This document shows, one piece after another, positions 34,789 through 44,313 of a DNA stretch of 64,000 nucleotides. Below the pieces are notes generated by a model. It saw only the letters and a program-made list of their open reading frames with translations, was not told the origin of the DNA and did not search any database. Origin of the DNA: Ramlibacter monticola (GTDB lineage: Bacteria > Pseudomonadota > Gammaproteobacteria > Burkholderiales > Burkholderiaceae_C); NCBI RefSeq assembly GCF_016722785.1, contig NZ_JAEQNE010000006.1, positions 62,001-126,000 of the forward strand, in the 5' to 3' direction. A program made the position numbers and the translations under genes. Position 1 is the first letter of the stretch; each line of letters begins with the position of its first letter.

Positions 34789-36258
34789 ATGATCCGCGCC
34801 GTCATGACACAACCCGAGCCCACCAGTCCCGCCCCGCTGGAAACCGCGCCAGCCCCGCTGGAGTTGCGGCCGCGCCTCGGGCTCTCCCTGTTCTGGCGCA
34901 CGTTCTTCCTGCTGTCGCTGCTGCTGATCGGCTCCATCGTCGCCTGGCTGCAGACCTTCCGCGCGCTCGAATTCGAGCCGCGGGCGGTGCAGACCGCGCA
35001 GCAGATCGCCTCGCTGGTGAACCTCAGCCGCGCCGCCCTGGTGCACGCGGACCCGATCGCCCGCGTCTCGCTGATCAAGACCCTGGCCGACCAGGAAGGC
35101 GTGCGCATCCTGCCGCGCGAGCCCAAGGACAAGTTCGCGCCGCTGTCGGCCAGCGCCATGGACCGCCGCATCCTGGACGAGCTGGCCGGCCGCCTCGGCA
35201 GCGGAACCGTCATGGCCAGCAGCGTCAACGGCGAGGAAGGCCTGTGGGTCGGCTTCAAGATCGACAGGGACGACTACTGGATGCTGATGGACCGCACGCG
35301 CTTCTCGCAGGTGGGCGGCCGCACCTGGCTGGTGTGGCTGATCACGGCGGCGGCGCTGTCGCTGGCCGGCGCGGCGGTGATCGCCCGCCTGATCAACAGG
35401 CCGCTGAAGCAGCTGTCCTTCGCCGCCAGCCGCGTGCGCGACGGCGACTTCGACGCCAGCCGCCTCGACGAGAAGGCCGTGACCAGCGAGATCCGCGAGG
35501 TGAACATCGGCTTCAACCGCATGGCGCAGCAGCTCGCGAAGATCGAGCAGGACCGGGCCGTCATGCTGGCCGGCATCTCGCACGACCTGCGCACGCCGCT
35601 GGCGCGCCTGCGGCTGGAAACCGAGATGAGCGTGGTCGACCCGGACGCGCGCGAGCACATGGCCGCCGACATCGACCAGCTCGACGCGATCATCGACAAG
35701 TTCCTCGACTACGCCCGCCCCGACCACGCGGAGCTCAAGCCCGTGATGCTGAACGACGTGATCGAGGCCTGCATGTACGCCATCGAGGACCACGGGGACA
35801 TCCGTGTGAATCTCGACATGTCCAAGAATCTGCAGGTGCTCGCCGACGAGGTCGAACTGGCGCGCGTCGTGTCCAACCTGCTGGAAAACGCGCGGCGCTA
35901 CGGCAAGACGCCCGAGACCGGCATCGCGGTGGTGGACATCGCCGCGAAGGCGCGCAACGAATGGGTGCTGCTGAAGGTGCGCGATCACGGCATGGGCGTG
36001 TCGCCGGAGGCGCTGCCCAATCTCGTCAAGCCCTTCTTCCGCGGCGACGCCGCGCGCACGGCGGCCACCGGCGCCGGCCTGGGTCTGGCCATCGTCGACA
36101 AGACGGTGCAGCGCATGGGCGGGATCTTCGCGCTGTCGAACACCACTTCCGGCGGACTCGCCGCGCACATCAAGCTGCAGCGGCCCAGGATGATGCCTTC
36201 GGTGCCGGGGACCGGCAACGGCGACTCGGAGTGGAGCCGGACGCGCGAGGCGGTCTGA
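34789..36258 (+). CDS. envZ: Sensor histidine kinase, EnvZ type
   Basis: 489 aa. Membrane segments near 37-57 (FFLLSLLLIGSIVAWL) and 181-203 flank a periplasmic domain of about 120 residues. Then come HAMP (RLINRPLKQLSFAASRVRDGD), HisKA with AGISHDLRTPLARL (His about 265) and HATPase (NLLENARRYG, DHGMGV, GAGLGLAIV). The H-box with the GISHDLRTPLTR-like motif is the EnvZ signature. It should phosphorylate OmpR in response to envelope or osmotic state. The start may be five codons later. Confidence 0.9.
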   Translation: MIRAVMTQPEPTSPAPLETAPAPLELRPRLGLSLFWRTFFLLSLLLIGSIVAWLQTFRALEFEPRAVQTAQQIASLVNLSRAALVHADPIARVSLIKTLADQEGVRILPREPKDKFAPLSASAMDRRILDELAGRLGSGTVMASSVNGEEGLWVGFKIDRDDYWMLMDRTRFSQVGGRTWLVWLITAAALSLAGAAVIARLINRPLKQLSFAASRVRDGDFDASRLDEKAVTSEIREVNIGFNRMAQQLAKIEQDRAVMLAGISHDLRTPLARLRLETEMSVVDPDAREHMAADIDQLDAIIDKFLDYARPDHAELKPVMLNDVIEACMYAIEDHGDIRVNLDMSKNLQVLADEVELARVVSNLLENARRYGKTPETGIAVVDIAAKARNEWVLLKVRDHGMGVSPEALPNLVKPFFRGDAARTAATGAGLGLAIVDKTVQRMGGIFALSNTTSGGLAAHIKLQRPRMMPSVPGTGNGDSEWSRTREAV

Positions 36259-36264
36259 GCGCCC

Positions 36265-36747
36265 CTACCGCGCCAGCAGCACCACCGCCCGGGCCTCGAT
36301 GCTCTGGCCCATGCCCACGGGGCCGAGCTTCTCCGCCGTCTTCGCCTTCACGTTGACCTGACCTGGCGCGATGCCCAGCGCCTCGGCGATGCGCGAGCGC
36401 ATCGCCTCGATGTGCGGCGCCAGCTTCGGCGCCTGCGCCACCACGGTACTGTCCACGTTGGCGAGACTCCAGCCCGCTTCGCGCACCCGCCGCGCGGCCT
36501 CCCGCAGCAGCACGATCGAATCGGCGCCGCGGAAGCGTTCGTCGGTATCGGGGAAATGCTTACCGATGTCCCCCAGGCCCGCCGCGCCGATCAGGGCGTC
36601 GGTGATCGCGTGCAGCAGCACGTCGGCGTCCGAATGGCCGAGCAGGCCACGCTCGTAGGGGATCTCCACGCCGCCCAGCAGGAGGCGGCGGCCGGGCACC
36701 AGGGCGTGCGTGTCCCAGCCTTCACCGACGCGCAGTTGCACGGTCAC
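36265..36747 (-). CDS. ispF: 2-C-methyl-D-erythritol 2,4-cyclodiphosphate synthase
   Basis: 160 aa, GTG start. Zinc ligands D12 and H14 in GWDTHAL and His in the [13 protein letters not shown] motif; flexible loop [13 protein letters not shown]; end motif [28 protein letters not shown]. It forms MEcPP in the non-mevalonate isoprenoid pathway, in trimeric form. The canonical GxDVHxF reads GWDTHAL here, with both ligands kept. Located downstream of ispD in the same operon, 67 bp apart. Confidence 0.95.
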   Translation of the reverse strand: MTVQLRVGEGWDTHALVPGRRLLLGGVEIPYERGLLGHSDADVLLHAITDALIGAAGLGDIGKHFPDTDERFRGADSIVLLREAARRVREAGWSLANVDSTVVAQAPKLAPHIEAMRSRIAEALGIAPGQVNVKAKTAEKLGPVGMGQSIEARAVVLLAR

Positions 36748-36749
36748 AG

Positions 36750-36814
36750 GCGACCGAAGGGCGCCTGCGCCCCCTCGGGGGGCAGCGACGACACGTAGTC
36801 CGGAGCGTGGGGGC
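36750..36814. repeat. GC-rich intergenic repeat between ispD and ispF
   Basis: Contains AGGGCGCCTGCGCCCCCTCGG, GGGGCAGCGACGACAC and GGAGCGTGGGGG, a type of intergenic block widespread in Comamonadaceae. It can fold into CCCCCTC/GAGGGGG-like stems. Recognised from general familiarity; there is no second copy in this window. Confidence 0.45.
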
Positions 36815-37513
36815 TCATCTCGCGCGACCGCGCAGGACGGCCTCGGCCATCGCGAAGTCCTCGGGATAGGTCACCTTGAAGTTCTGCGCGCCGGCTTCCA
36901 CCAGCAGCGGCTTCAGGCCCATCTGCTCGATGGCGCTCGATTCGTCGGTGATCTCGCCGCCGGAGGCTTCCAGCGCCTGCCGCAGCATGCCCAGGCGGAA
37001 CATCTGCGGCGTCTGCGCCTGCCACTTGTCGGTGCGCGTCACGGTCGACGCGACGCGGCCCTCCTCGCCGATCTTCAGCGTGTCGGGCAGCGGATGGGCC
37101 AGCAGCCCGCCCACTGCGTCCCCGCTGCAGCGGTCGATCAGCCGGTTGACCAGGTCGGGCGTGATGAGGCAGCGCACGGCGTCGTGCACCAGGACCCAGT
37201 CGTTGTCGACGGCGCCGGCGCGGCGCAGCTCGCGCAGTCCGTTTTCCACGCTCTGCGCGCGCGTGGCGCCGCCGCAGGGCACCACCAGGGCCGAGGTGGT
37301 GGGATTGCGTTCGAAGAAGCCGTCGCCGGGCGCGACCACGACCAGCGTGCGCGCGATGCGCTTCACGCCGGCGAAGGCCGACAGCGTGTGCCAGATCATG
37401 GGCTGGCCGGCAACACGTTCGTATTGCTTCGGGCCGGACGTGCCGGCGCGGCTGCCGTTGCCGGCGCAGGGAATCAGGGCGAAGTACCGGGAGCTGGATG
37501 CCGTTGCGTTCAT
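36815..37513 (-). CDS. ispD: 2-C-methyl-D-erythritol 4-phosphate cytidylyltransferase
   Basis: 232 aa from the ATG at 37513. The nucleotide-binding loop is [17 protein letters not shown] (15-31), with the [10 protein letters not shown] and VHDAVRCL motifs and late [14 protein letters not shown] and TDESSAIE segments. It transfers CMP to MEP in isoprenoid biosynthesis. First gene of ispD-ispF; divergent from mfd, sharing a 115-bp promoter region. Confidence 0.95.
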   Translation of the reverse strand: MNATASSSRYFALIPCAGNGSRAGTSGPKQYERVAGQPMIWHTLSAFAGVKRIARTLVVVAPGDGFFERNPTTSALVVPCGGATRAQSVENGLRELRRAGAVDNDWVLVHDAVRCLITPDLVNRLIDRCSGDAVGGLLAHPLPDTLKIGEEGRVASTVTRTDKWQAQTPQMFRLGMLRQALEASGGEITDESSAIEQMGLKPLLVEAGAQNFKVTYPEDFAMAEAVLRGRAR

Positions 37514-37551
37514 ATCCGTCCCCTTCATTCTACGGAGGGCGTCGTTCCCCC

Positions 37552-37595
37552 TACAATCGTCGCACACCCCACCCTCTCCAGGCGCGGGGTGTTTT
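37552..37595 (+). promoter_or_regulatory. -10-like TACAAT and hairpin in the mfd leader
   Basis: TACAAT (37552-37557) is followed, at the expected transcript start, by inverted repeat ACACCCC (37564-37570) / GGGGTGT (37586-37592) and TTTT. A small stem with a U-tract this close to the promoter could attenuate mfd transcription. No clear -35. Confidence 0.35.
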
Positions 37596-37628
37596 GCATT
37601 TTTGTTCGCGCTTTCCGCCTTTCGTTCA

Positions 37629-40600
37629 ATGGACCTGCCCAAGCTCTCCCCCGGAAAACGGATGGCGCTGCCGCGCCCCGTCGGCTCGGCCGACGCGCTG
37701 CTGCTCGCGCGCGTGGCCCGGCGCGAATTGCTGGACGGCAAGCTCACCGCGATCGTCACCGCCGACGCGAACGACGCGCAGCGCCTGCTGGACGAGATGG
37801 CGTTCTTCGCGCCGGAACTCCGCTGCGCCCTCTTCCCCGACTGGGAAACGCTTCCTTACGACCAGTTCTCGCCGCACCAGGACCTGATCAGCGAGCGGCT
37901 CGCGACGCTGTGGCGCATCCTTCAGCGCGAAGCCGACGTGGTGCTGGTGCCCGCCAGCACGGCCCTATACCGCCTCGCGCCGCCCAGCTTCCTGGCCGGC
38001 TACACCTTCCACTTCCGCGTGCAGCAGAAGCTGGACGAGGCGAAGCTGAAGGCGCAGCTCACCCTCGCCGGCTACAACCACGTCACGCAGGTCGTGAGCC
38101 CCGGCGAATACGCGGTGCGCGGCGGCCTGATCGACCTGTTCCCCATGGGTTCGCCGGTGCCGTACCGCGTCGACCTGTTCGACGACGAGGTCGACTCGAT
38201 CCGCACCTTCGACCCGGACTCGCAGCGCAGCCTCTACCCGGTGCCCGAAGTGCGCCTGCTGCCCGGTCGCGAATTCCCGATGGACGAGGACGCACGGGCG
38301 CGCTTCCGCAGCCGCTGGCGCGAGCTGCTGGAAGGCGATCCCACCAAGAGCCGCATCTACAAGGACATGGGCAACGGCGTCGCGACCGCCGGCATCGAGT
38401 ACTACCTGCCCCTGTTTTTCGAGGCGCCCGCCACCGTGTTCGACTACCTCGGCGAGCAGTCGGTGGTGGTGCTGCACGGCGACCTGGAGCCTTCCTTCCT
38501 GCGCTTCTGGCAGGACACCCGGGACCGCTACCGCCTCGTGCAGGGCGACCCGGAACGGCCGGTGCTGCCGCCCGATGCGCTGTTCCTCTCCAGCGAGCAG
38601 TTCTACACCCGCGCGAACGCGCATGCGCAGCTCGCGCTCAAGGCGATCCCGCAGGAGGAAGGCTATGCCGAATTCCGGCGCCTGCCGGAGATGGCGGTGG
38701 TGCGCGGCGCCGAGGAGCCGCTCAAGAACTTCAAGTACCACGCGCAGCACAGCCCGCACCGCGTGCTGGTGCTCGCCGAGAGCGCCGGCCGGCGCGAGAG
38801 CCTGCTCGATTTCCTGCGCGCCAGCCACCTGAACCTGCCGGCCTTCGACTCGCTGGCCGAATTCCAGGCCAGCGACGAGAAGCTGGGCATCGCGACCGCG
38901 GCCCTCGCCAGCGGCTTCGCCTGGGCCGAGGAGGCGATCGACTTCGTCACCGAGACGGAGCTGTTCGCCAGCGCGCCCACGGCGCGGCGGCGGAAGAAGC
39001 AGGAACAGGTCAGCGACGTCGAGGCGCTGATCAAGGACCTGTCGGAGCTGAACGTCGGCGACCCGGTCGTGCACTCGCAGCATGGCATCGGCCGCTACAA
39101 GGGGCTCGTGAACCTGGACCTGGGCCAGGGAAGCACCGAGTTCCTGCACCTCGAGTACGCGGCCGCGGCCACGCTCTACGTGCCGGTGAGCCAGCTGCAC
39201 CTGATCAGCCGCTATACCGGCGTCGGCGCCGAGGAAGCGCCGCTGCACAAGCTGGGTTCGGGCCAGTGGGAAAAGGCCAGGCGCAAGGCGGCCGAACAGG
39301 TGCGCGACACGGCGGCCGAACTGCTCAATCTCTACGCCCGGCGCGCGGCGCGCCAGGGGCACGCCTTCCGCTTCTCGCCGCAGGACTACGAGACCTTCGC
39401 CGACGACTTCGGCTTCGAGGAGACGCCGGACCAGAAGGCGGCGATCCACGCGGTGATCCAGGACATGGTCTCGCCGCGGCCGATGGACCGGCTGGTTTGC
39501 GGCGACGTCGGCTTCGGCAAGACCGAGGTGGCGCTGCGCGCGGCCTTCGTCGCCGTGACCGGGGGCAAGCAGGTCGCCTTCCTGGCGCCCACCACCCTCC
39601 TCGCCGAACAGCATTTCCAGACGCTGGTCGACCGCTTCGGCAAGTGGCCGGTGAAGGTGGCGGAGATGAGCCGCTTCCGCTCGACCAAGGAGATCAACAC
39701 GGCGGTCAAGGGGCTGGAGGACGGGAGTGTCGACATCGTGGTCGGCACGCACAAGCTGCTGTCGCAATCCACGAAGTTCAAGAACCTCGGCCTGCTGATC
39801 ATCGACGAGGAGCACCGCTTCGGCGTGCGCCACAAGGAGGCGATCAAGGCGATGCGGGCGGAAGTCGACGTGCTCACGCTCACCGCCACGCCGATCCCGC
39901 GCACGCTGGGCATGGCGCTGGAAGGCCTGCGCGACCTGTCGGTGATCGCCACCGCGCCGCAGCGGCGCCTCGCGATCAAGACTTTCGTGCGCAACGAGGG
40001 CAACGGCGTGATCCGCGAGGCCGTGCTGCGCGAGCTCAAGCGCGGCGGCCAGGTCTACTTCCTGCATAACGAGGTCGAGACGATCCAGAACCGGCGCGAG
40101 GCGCTGGAGCGGCTGCTGCCCGAGGCGCGCATCGCCGTGGCCCACGGCCAGATGCCGGAGCGCGAGCTGGAACGCGTGATGCGCGACTTCGTGCAGCAGC
40201 GCTACAACGTGCTGCTGTGCTCCACCATCATCGAGACCGGCATCGACGTGCCGACGGCCAACACCATCGTGATCGCGCGCGCCGACAAGTTCGGCCTGGC
40301 GCAGCTGCACCAGCTGCGCGGCCGGGTCGGCCGCAGCCACCACCAGGCCTATGCCTACCTGATGGTGCCGGACGTGGACAGCCTCACCAAGCAGGCGGAG
40401 CAGCGGCTGGAGGCGATCCAGCAGATGGAGGAACTGGGCTCCGGCTTCTATCTCGCGATGCACGACCTGGAGATCCGCGGCGCCGGCGAGGTGCTGGGCG
40501 AGAACCAGAGCGGCAACATGCTGGAGGTCGGCTTCCAGCTTTACAACGAGATGCTGGGCGAGGCGGTGAAGTCCCTCAAGGCCGGCAAGGAGCCGGACCT

Positions 40601-41072
40601 GCTGGCGCCGCTGTCGGTCACCACCGAGATCAACCTGCACGCGCCGGCGCTGCTGCCGGACGACTACTGCGGCGACGTGCACCTGCGCCTGTCCTTCTAC
40701 AAGAAGCTGGCGACCGCGAAGACCGTGGACCAGATCGACCGCCTGCTGGAGGAGATCGTCGACCGCTTCGGCAAGCTGCCGCCGCAGGCGCAGACGCTGA
40801 TCGACGTGCACCGGCTGCGCGTGCTGGCGCGGCCCTACGGGGTGGTCAAGGTCGATGCGGCGCCCACCGTCATCCACATCACCTTCCGGCCGAATCCGCC
40901 GATCGAGCCGCTCTCGATCATCCAGCTGGTGCAGAAGAACAGGCACATCAAGCTGGCCGGCAACGACAAGCTGCGCATCGAGAAGTCGCTGGTGGACGTG
41001 AAGGAGCGGGCGCAGATGGTGCGCGACGTGCTGCGTTCGCTGGGGCAGCCGAAGGTGGCGGAGCCGGCCTGA
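37629..41072 (+). CDS. mfd: Transcription-repair coupling factor
   Basis: 1147 aa, usual length. UvrB-homology N-terminal region (1-340), RNA-polymerase-interacting CarD-like domain (about 475-560, NVGDPVVHSQHGIGRYKG), then superfamily 2 translocase: Walker A GDVGFGKTEVALRA (about 625), DEEHRFG box (about 725), TATPIPRTLGM, and helicase motifs to QLHQLRGRVGR. C-terminal TRCF domain (about 990-1100). It displaces stalled RNA polymerase and recruits UvrA. Start ATG at 37629. Transcribed divergently from ispD. Confidence 0.96.
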   Translation: MDLPKLSPGKRMALPRPVGSADALLLARVARRELLDGKLTAIVTADANDAQRLLDEMAFFAPELRCALFPDWETLPYDQFSPHQDLISERLATLWRILQREADVVLVPASTALYRLAPPSFLAGYTFHFRVQQKLDEAKLKAQLTLAGYNHVTQVVSPGEYAVRGGLIDLFPMGSPVPYRVDLFDDEVDSIRTFDPDSQRSLYPVPEVRLLPGREFPMDEDARARFRSRWRELLEGDPTKSRIYKDMGNGVATAGIEYYLPLFFEAPATVFDYLGEQSVVVLHGDLEPSFLRFWQDTRDRYRLVQGDPERPVLPPDALFLSSEQFYTRANAHAQLALKAIPQEEGYAEFRRLPEMAVVRGAEEPLKNFKYHAQHSPHRVLVLAESAGRRESLLDFLRASHLNLPAFDSLAEFQASDEKLGIATAALASGFAWAEEAIDFVTETELFASAPTARRRKKQEQVSDVEALIKDLSELNVGDPVVHSQHGIGRYKGLVNLDLGQGSTEFLHLEYAAAATLYVPVSQLHLISRYTGVGAEEAPLHKLGSGQWEKARRKAAEQVRDTAAELLNLYARRAARQGHAFRFSPQDYETFADDFGFEETPDQKAAIHAVIQDMVSPRPMDRLVCGDVGFGKTEVALRAAFVAVTGGKQVAFLAPTTLLAEQHFQTLVDRFGKWPVKVAEMSRFRSTKEINTAVKGLEDGSVDIVVGTHKLLSQSTKFKNLGLLIIDEEHRFGVRHKEAIKAMRAEVDVLTLTATPIPRTLGMALEGLRDLSVIATAPQRRLAIKTFVRNEGNGVIREAVLRELKRGGQVYFLHNEVETIQNRREALERLLPEARIAVAHGQMPERELERVMRDFVQQRYNVLLCSTIIETGIDVPTANTIVIARADKFGLAQLHQLRGRVGRSHHQAYAYLMVPDVDSLTKQAEQRLEAIQQMEELGSGFYLAMHDLEIRGAGEVLGENQSGNMLEVGFQLYNEMLGEAVKSLKAGKEPDLLAPLSVTTEINLHAPALLPDDYCGDVHLRLSFYKKLATAKTVDQIDRLLEEIVDRFGKLPPQAQTLIDVHRLRVLARPYGVVKVDAAPTVIHITFRPNPPIEPLSIIQLVQKNRHIKLAGNDKLRIEKSLVDVKERAQMVRDVLRSLGQPKVAEPA

Positions 41073-41085
41073 CCCGCCTTCGGCC

Positions 41086-41700
41086 ATGGCGCTCGAACTC
41101 GCCCTCGCCCTCCTCGCGCTGGCCCTGGCCCTCGCCTTCCGCCCCTGGCGCATCCTCGCCCGCGCGCCTGCGCTCCTCGGCCCGCTGCTCGCGACGCTCG
41201 TCGTGCTGCCCTGGCTGTGGGCCCTGCCCGCGCTGCAGCGCTCGCCGCTGCCGCTGCACTGGTCGGGCGCGGTGCTGGTGCTGCTGATGCTCGGCTGGCC
41301 GCTGGCGGTGCCGGTGCTGCTGGCGACGGGCTTGCTGGCCTGGGTGCTGTCGCCGCTGCAAGCGCAGCAAGCCTTGTCGCTCAGCGTTTGGATAGGAGTC
41401 GTGCCGGCCAGCCTGGCCGTGCTCCTCGGCGCGCTGCTGCGGCGGCTGCCGGACCATCCCTTCGTGTACATCCTCGGGCGCGGCTTCCTGGGGGCGGTGG
41501 CCTGCCTGTTCGCCTCGCACCTGCTCGCGCAGGCCTTCGGCCAGCCCCTGCCGGGCGTGGCCGGCGACCTGGGCCGGGTCGCCCGCTGGCTCATGGCCTG
41601 GGGCGACGCCTTCGTCACCGGCATGCTCACGGCCATCTTCGTGGCGTTCAAACCGCAATGGCTGCTGACCTGGTCGGACCGGCGCTACCTGCGCCGGTAG
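41086..41700 (+). CDS. CbiM-like membrane protein (ECF-type permease family)
   Basis: 204 aa, with about six hydrophobic helices covering most of the length. The C-terminal motif AWGDAFVTGMLTAIFVAFKP with an Asp in a helix is typical of the COG3235/CbiM-related family annotated as energy-coupling-factor transporter permease. No ATPase or T-component genes lie nearby, so a role in cobalt/nickel or vitamin uptake is unproven. Starts 13 bp after mfd and may be co-transcribed with it. Confidence 0.7.
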   Translation: MALELALALLALALALAFRPWRILARAPALLGPLLATLVVLPWLWALPALQRSPLPLHWSGAVLVLLMLGWPLAVPVLLATGLLAWVLSPLQAQQALSLSVWIGVVPASLAVLLGALLRRLPDHPFVYILGRGFLGAVACLFASHLLAQAFGQPLPGVAGDLGRVARWLMAWGDAFVTGMLTAIFVAFKPQWLLTWSDRRYLRR

Positions 41701-41701
41701 C

Positions 41702-41707
41702 TACACT
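41702..41707 (+). promoter_or_regulatory. -10-like TACACT adjacent to the tfoX-like start
   Basis: Ends five bases before the ATG at 41713, with no Shine-Dalgarno; fits a leaderless transcript. No good -35. Confidence 0.35.
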
Positions 41708-41712
41708 GGGCC

Positions 41713-42045
41713 ATGGCCGCGAAGGACGAATTCGCCAACTACTGCGGTGAGCTGCTCTCCGGCCTGGGCGCGGTTCGCGTCAAGCGCATGTTCGGCGGGC
41801 ACGGCATCTACGTCGACGACCTGTTCGTCGCCATCGTCGTGGGCGAAACCCTCTACCTGAAGGCGGACGCCGAGACGACGCCGCGCTTCGAGGCGGCCGG
41901 CTGCGCGCCCTTCGCGTACGAAGCCAAGGGGCGGCGGGTTTCGATGGCGTACCGCGCCGCGCCCGCGGAGGCGATGGATTCCCCGGCCCTGATGCGGCCC
42001 TGGGCGGCGCTGGCGCTGCAGGCGGCGCTGCGGGCGCGGAAATGA
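41713..42045 (+). CDS. TfoX N-terminal domain protein
   Basis: 110 aa consisting of a single TfoX_N/Sxy domain: VKRMFGGHGIYVDDLFVAIV, ETLYLKAD, APFAYEAKGRRVSMAYRAAP. In Haemophilus and E. coli full-length Sxy (TfoX) cooperates with CRP in competence gene control; short N-domain-only proteins are common and of unknown role. It precedes serB by 28 bp. Confidence 0.85.
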   Translation: MAAKDEFANYCGELLSGLGAVRVKRMFGGHGIYVDDLFVAIVVGETLYLKADAETTPRFEAAGCAPFAYEAKGRRVSMAYRAAPAEAMDSPALMRPWAALALQAALRARK

Positions 42046-42073
42046 CGGACGGCAAATGCCGGACAATCCCGCC

Positions 42074-42790
42074 ATGGCTACCCGAGAAATCTCCCCCGGC
42101 CTCACGGTCCAGGGCTTCACTCCGCCCCTGCGCCTCGCCGACTACAAGCTGATCGCCTTCGACATGGATTCCACGCTGATCAACATCGAATGCGTGGACG
42201 AGATCGCGGAGGTCGTCGGCAAGGGACCGGCCGTGGCCGCGATCACCGAGGCCGCCATGCGGGGCGAGATCAGCGACTTCAGGGAAAGCCTGGCGCGCCG
42301 CCTGGCCCTGCTGGCCGGCACGCCAGTCTCGGCCCTGCAGCGCGTGTACGAGCACCGCCTGCGCCTGAACCCCGGCGCGCTGGAACTGCTGGCCTACGCG
42401 CGCTGGGACGGCCTGAAGATCCTGCTGGTTTCGGGCGGCTTCACCTATTTCACCGACCGCCTGAAGCCGCGGCTGGGACTGGACTACGCTTTTTCCAACC
42501 AGTTGGAGATCGAGGACGGCGTCCTCACGGGCCGTGTCACCGGCCGCGTGATCGATGGCGCGGCCAAGCGCGATGCCGTGGCCCAGGCCTGCGTCGACAT
42601 CGGCTGCGCGCCCGAACAGGTGATCGCGGTGGGCGACGGCGCCAACGACCTGCCGATGATGCAGCTCGCCGGCCTGTCCGTCGCCTACCGGGCCAAGCCG
42701 AAGGTGCGCGAATACGCCAACGTGAGCATCGACACGGGCGGCCTGAACCGCCTGCTCGAAGTCACGGTGCCCTCGGTCGCCTACGCCTGA
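42074..42790 (+). CDS. serB: Phosphoserine phosphatase
   Basis: 238 aa HAD phosphatase. Motif I is FDMDST with nucleophile D30 and general acid D32. Then come ECVDEIAEVVG and AMRGEISDFRESLARR of the SerB cap, motif II LLVSGGFTYF, motif III Lys in AAKRDAV, and motif IV GDGANDLPMM. It releases serine from phosphoserine. All catalytic residues are intact. Start at 42074; GACAAT six bases before it suggests a leaderless message. It lacks the N-terminal ACT domain. Convergent with the TrpB2-type gene, stops adjacent. Confidence 0.93.
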   Translation: MATREISPGLTVQGFTPPLRLADYKLIAFDMDSTLINIECVDEIAEVVGKGPAVAAITEAAMRGEISDFRESLARRLALLAGTPVSALQRVYEHRLRLNPGALELLAYARWDGLKILLVSGGFTYFTDRLKPRLGLDYAFSNQLEIEDGVLTGRVTGRVIDGAAKRDAVAQACVDIGCAPEQVIAVGDGANDLPMMQLAGLSVAYRAKPKVREYANVSIDTGGLNRLLEVTVPSVAYA

Positions 42791-44155
42791 TCAGGCCGGC
42801 ACGCTGGGCAGTCCGGCCAGCGCCATCGCGAGTTCCTTCTCGTCGTAGTGTTCGTCGGTCAGCTCGCCGGCGAAGTACTTCTGGTAGGCCGCCATGTCGA
42901 AGTGGCCGTGGCCGCAGAGGTTGAACAGGATCGTGTCGGCCTTGCCCTCGCGCTTGCAGCGCAGCGCCTCGGCGATCGCGCCCTTCACCGCATGGTTGGC
43001 CTCCGGCGCCGGCACGATGCCCTCGTTGCGCGCGAACAGCACGCCGGCCTCGAAGCACTCGACCTGGTTGTAGGCCACCGCCTCGAGCAGGCCCAGCTGC
43101 TTGCAGTGCGACACCAGCGGCGCCATGCCGTGGTAGCGCAGGCCCCCGGCATGGAAGCCGGGCGGCGTGAACTGGCTGCCCAGCGTGTGCATCTTGGTGA
43201 GCGGCGTCATGCGGCCGGTGTCGCCGAAGTCGTAGGCGTACCTGCCCCGCGTGAGGGACGGACAGGCCGCCGGTTCCACCGCCACGATGCGCGGCTTGCG
43301 GCCGCCGCGCAGGCCGTGCCCGATGAAGGGGAAGGCGATGCCGGCGAAGTTGGACCCGCCGCCGGTGCAGCCCACGATCACGTCCGGCCACTCGTCGGCC
43401 ATCTGCAGCTGCTCCATGGCCTCGAGCCCGATGATGGTCTGGTGCAGCAGCACGTGATTGAGCACCGAGCCCAGCGCGTACTTGGTGTCTTCGCGCTGCA
43501 CCGCGAGTTCGACCGCCTCCGAGATGGCGATCCCCAGGCTGCCGGGATGATCCGGCGTCTTCGCGAGCACCGACCGGCCGAATTCCGTTTCGCTGGACGG
43601 CGACGCCACGCAGCGCGCGCCGTACGTTTCCATCACGGCCCGGCGGTACGGCTTCTGGTCGTAGGACACGCGCACCTGGAAGACTTCCACCTGAAGGCCG
43701 AAGAGCGCCCCGGCGTAGGCCAGCGACGTGCCCCACTGGCCGGCGCCGGTTTCGGTGACCAGCCGCTTCACGCCGGCCTTCTGGTTGTAGAAGGCCTGCG
43801 CCACCGCGGTGTTCGGCTTGTGGCTGCCGGCCGGACTCACGCCCTCGTACTTGTAGAAGATCTTGGCGGGCGTGCCGAGCGCGCGTTCCAGGCGATGCGC
43901 GCGGTACAGCGGCGCCGGACGCCAGGCGCGGTAGACGTCGCGCACCGGCTCGGGGATCTCGATCTCCCGCTGGGTGCTGACCTCCTGCAGGATGAGTTCC
44001 ATGGGGAACAGCGGCGCGAGGTCGTCGGGGCCCACGGGCTGCAGCGTCCCCGGATGCAGCACCGCGGGTGCGGGACTGGGCAGGTCGGCCTGGATGTTGT
44101 ACCAAAACTTCGGCATCCGGCTTTCATCCAGCAAGTACTTCGTCTGAAGACTCAT
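42791..44155 (-). CDS. TrpB-like pyridoxal-phosphate enzyme (TrpB2 type)
   Basis: 454 aa from the ATG at 44155 with GAGGAG eight bases upstream. Fold type II PLP enzyme: substrate/PLP lysine in GVSPAGSHKPNTA, ETGAGQWG motif, phosphate cup GCTGGGSNF, and the long N-terminal TrpB2-specific extension (MSLQTKYLLDE, FPMELILQEV). TrpB2 proteins make tryptophan from indole and serine, usually without TrpA. Placement between two serB-like genes is fitting, since serine is its substrate. Divergent from the second, inactive-looking SerB. Confidence 0.9.
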   Translation of the reverse strand: MSLQTKYLLDESRMPKFWYNIQADLPSPAPAVLHPGTLQPVGPDDLAPLFPMELILQEVSTQREIEIPEPVRDVYRAWRPAPLYRAHRLERALGTPAKIFYKYEGVSPAGSHKPNTAVAQAFYNQKAGVKRLVTETGAGQWGTSLAYAGALFGLQVEVFQVRVSYDQKPYRRAVMETYGARCVASPSSETEFGRSVLAKTPDHPGSLGIAISEAVELAVQREDTKYALGSVLNHVLLHQTIIGLEAMEQLQMADEWPDVIVGCTGGGSNFAGIAFPFIGHGLRGGRKPRIVAVEPAACPSLTRGRYAYDFGDTGRMTPLTKMHTLGSQFTPPGFHAGGLRYHGMAPLVSHCKQLGLLEAVAYNQVECFEAGVLFARNEGIVPAPEANHAVKGAIAEALRCKREGKADTILFNLCGHGHFDMAAYQKYFAGELTDEHYDEKELAMALAGLPSVPA

Positions 44156-44313
44156 GGCGTGCTCCTCGGGATTGGAAGGGAGGCAGGGAACTGGCGCGGC
44201 CAGTATGATGGGGCGCAAACTTGCAGCCACCCGGCATTTTCCCGGTCCTTCGGCTCGCAGGAAGTTTGCGCTGGATCAATTCACTGCGGATCACGCCCAG
44301 GCTCGCGCCCACC

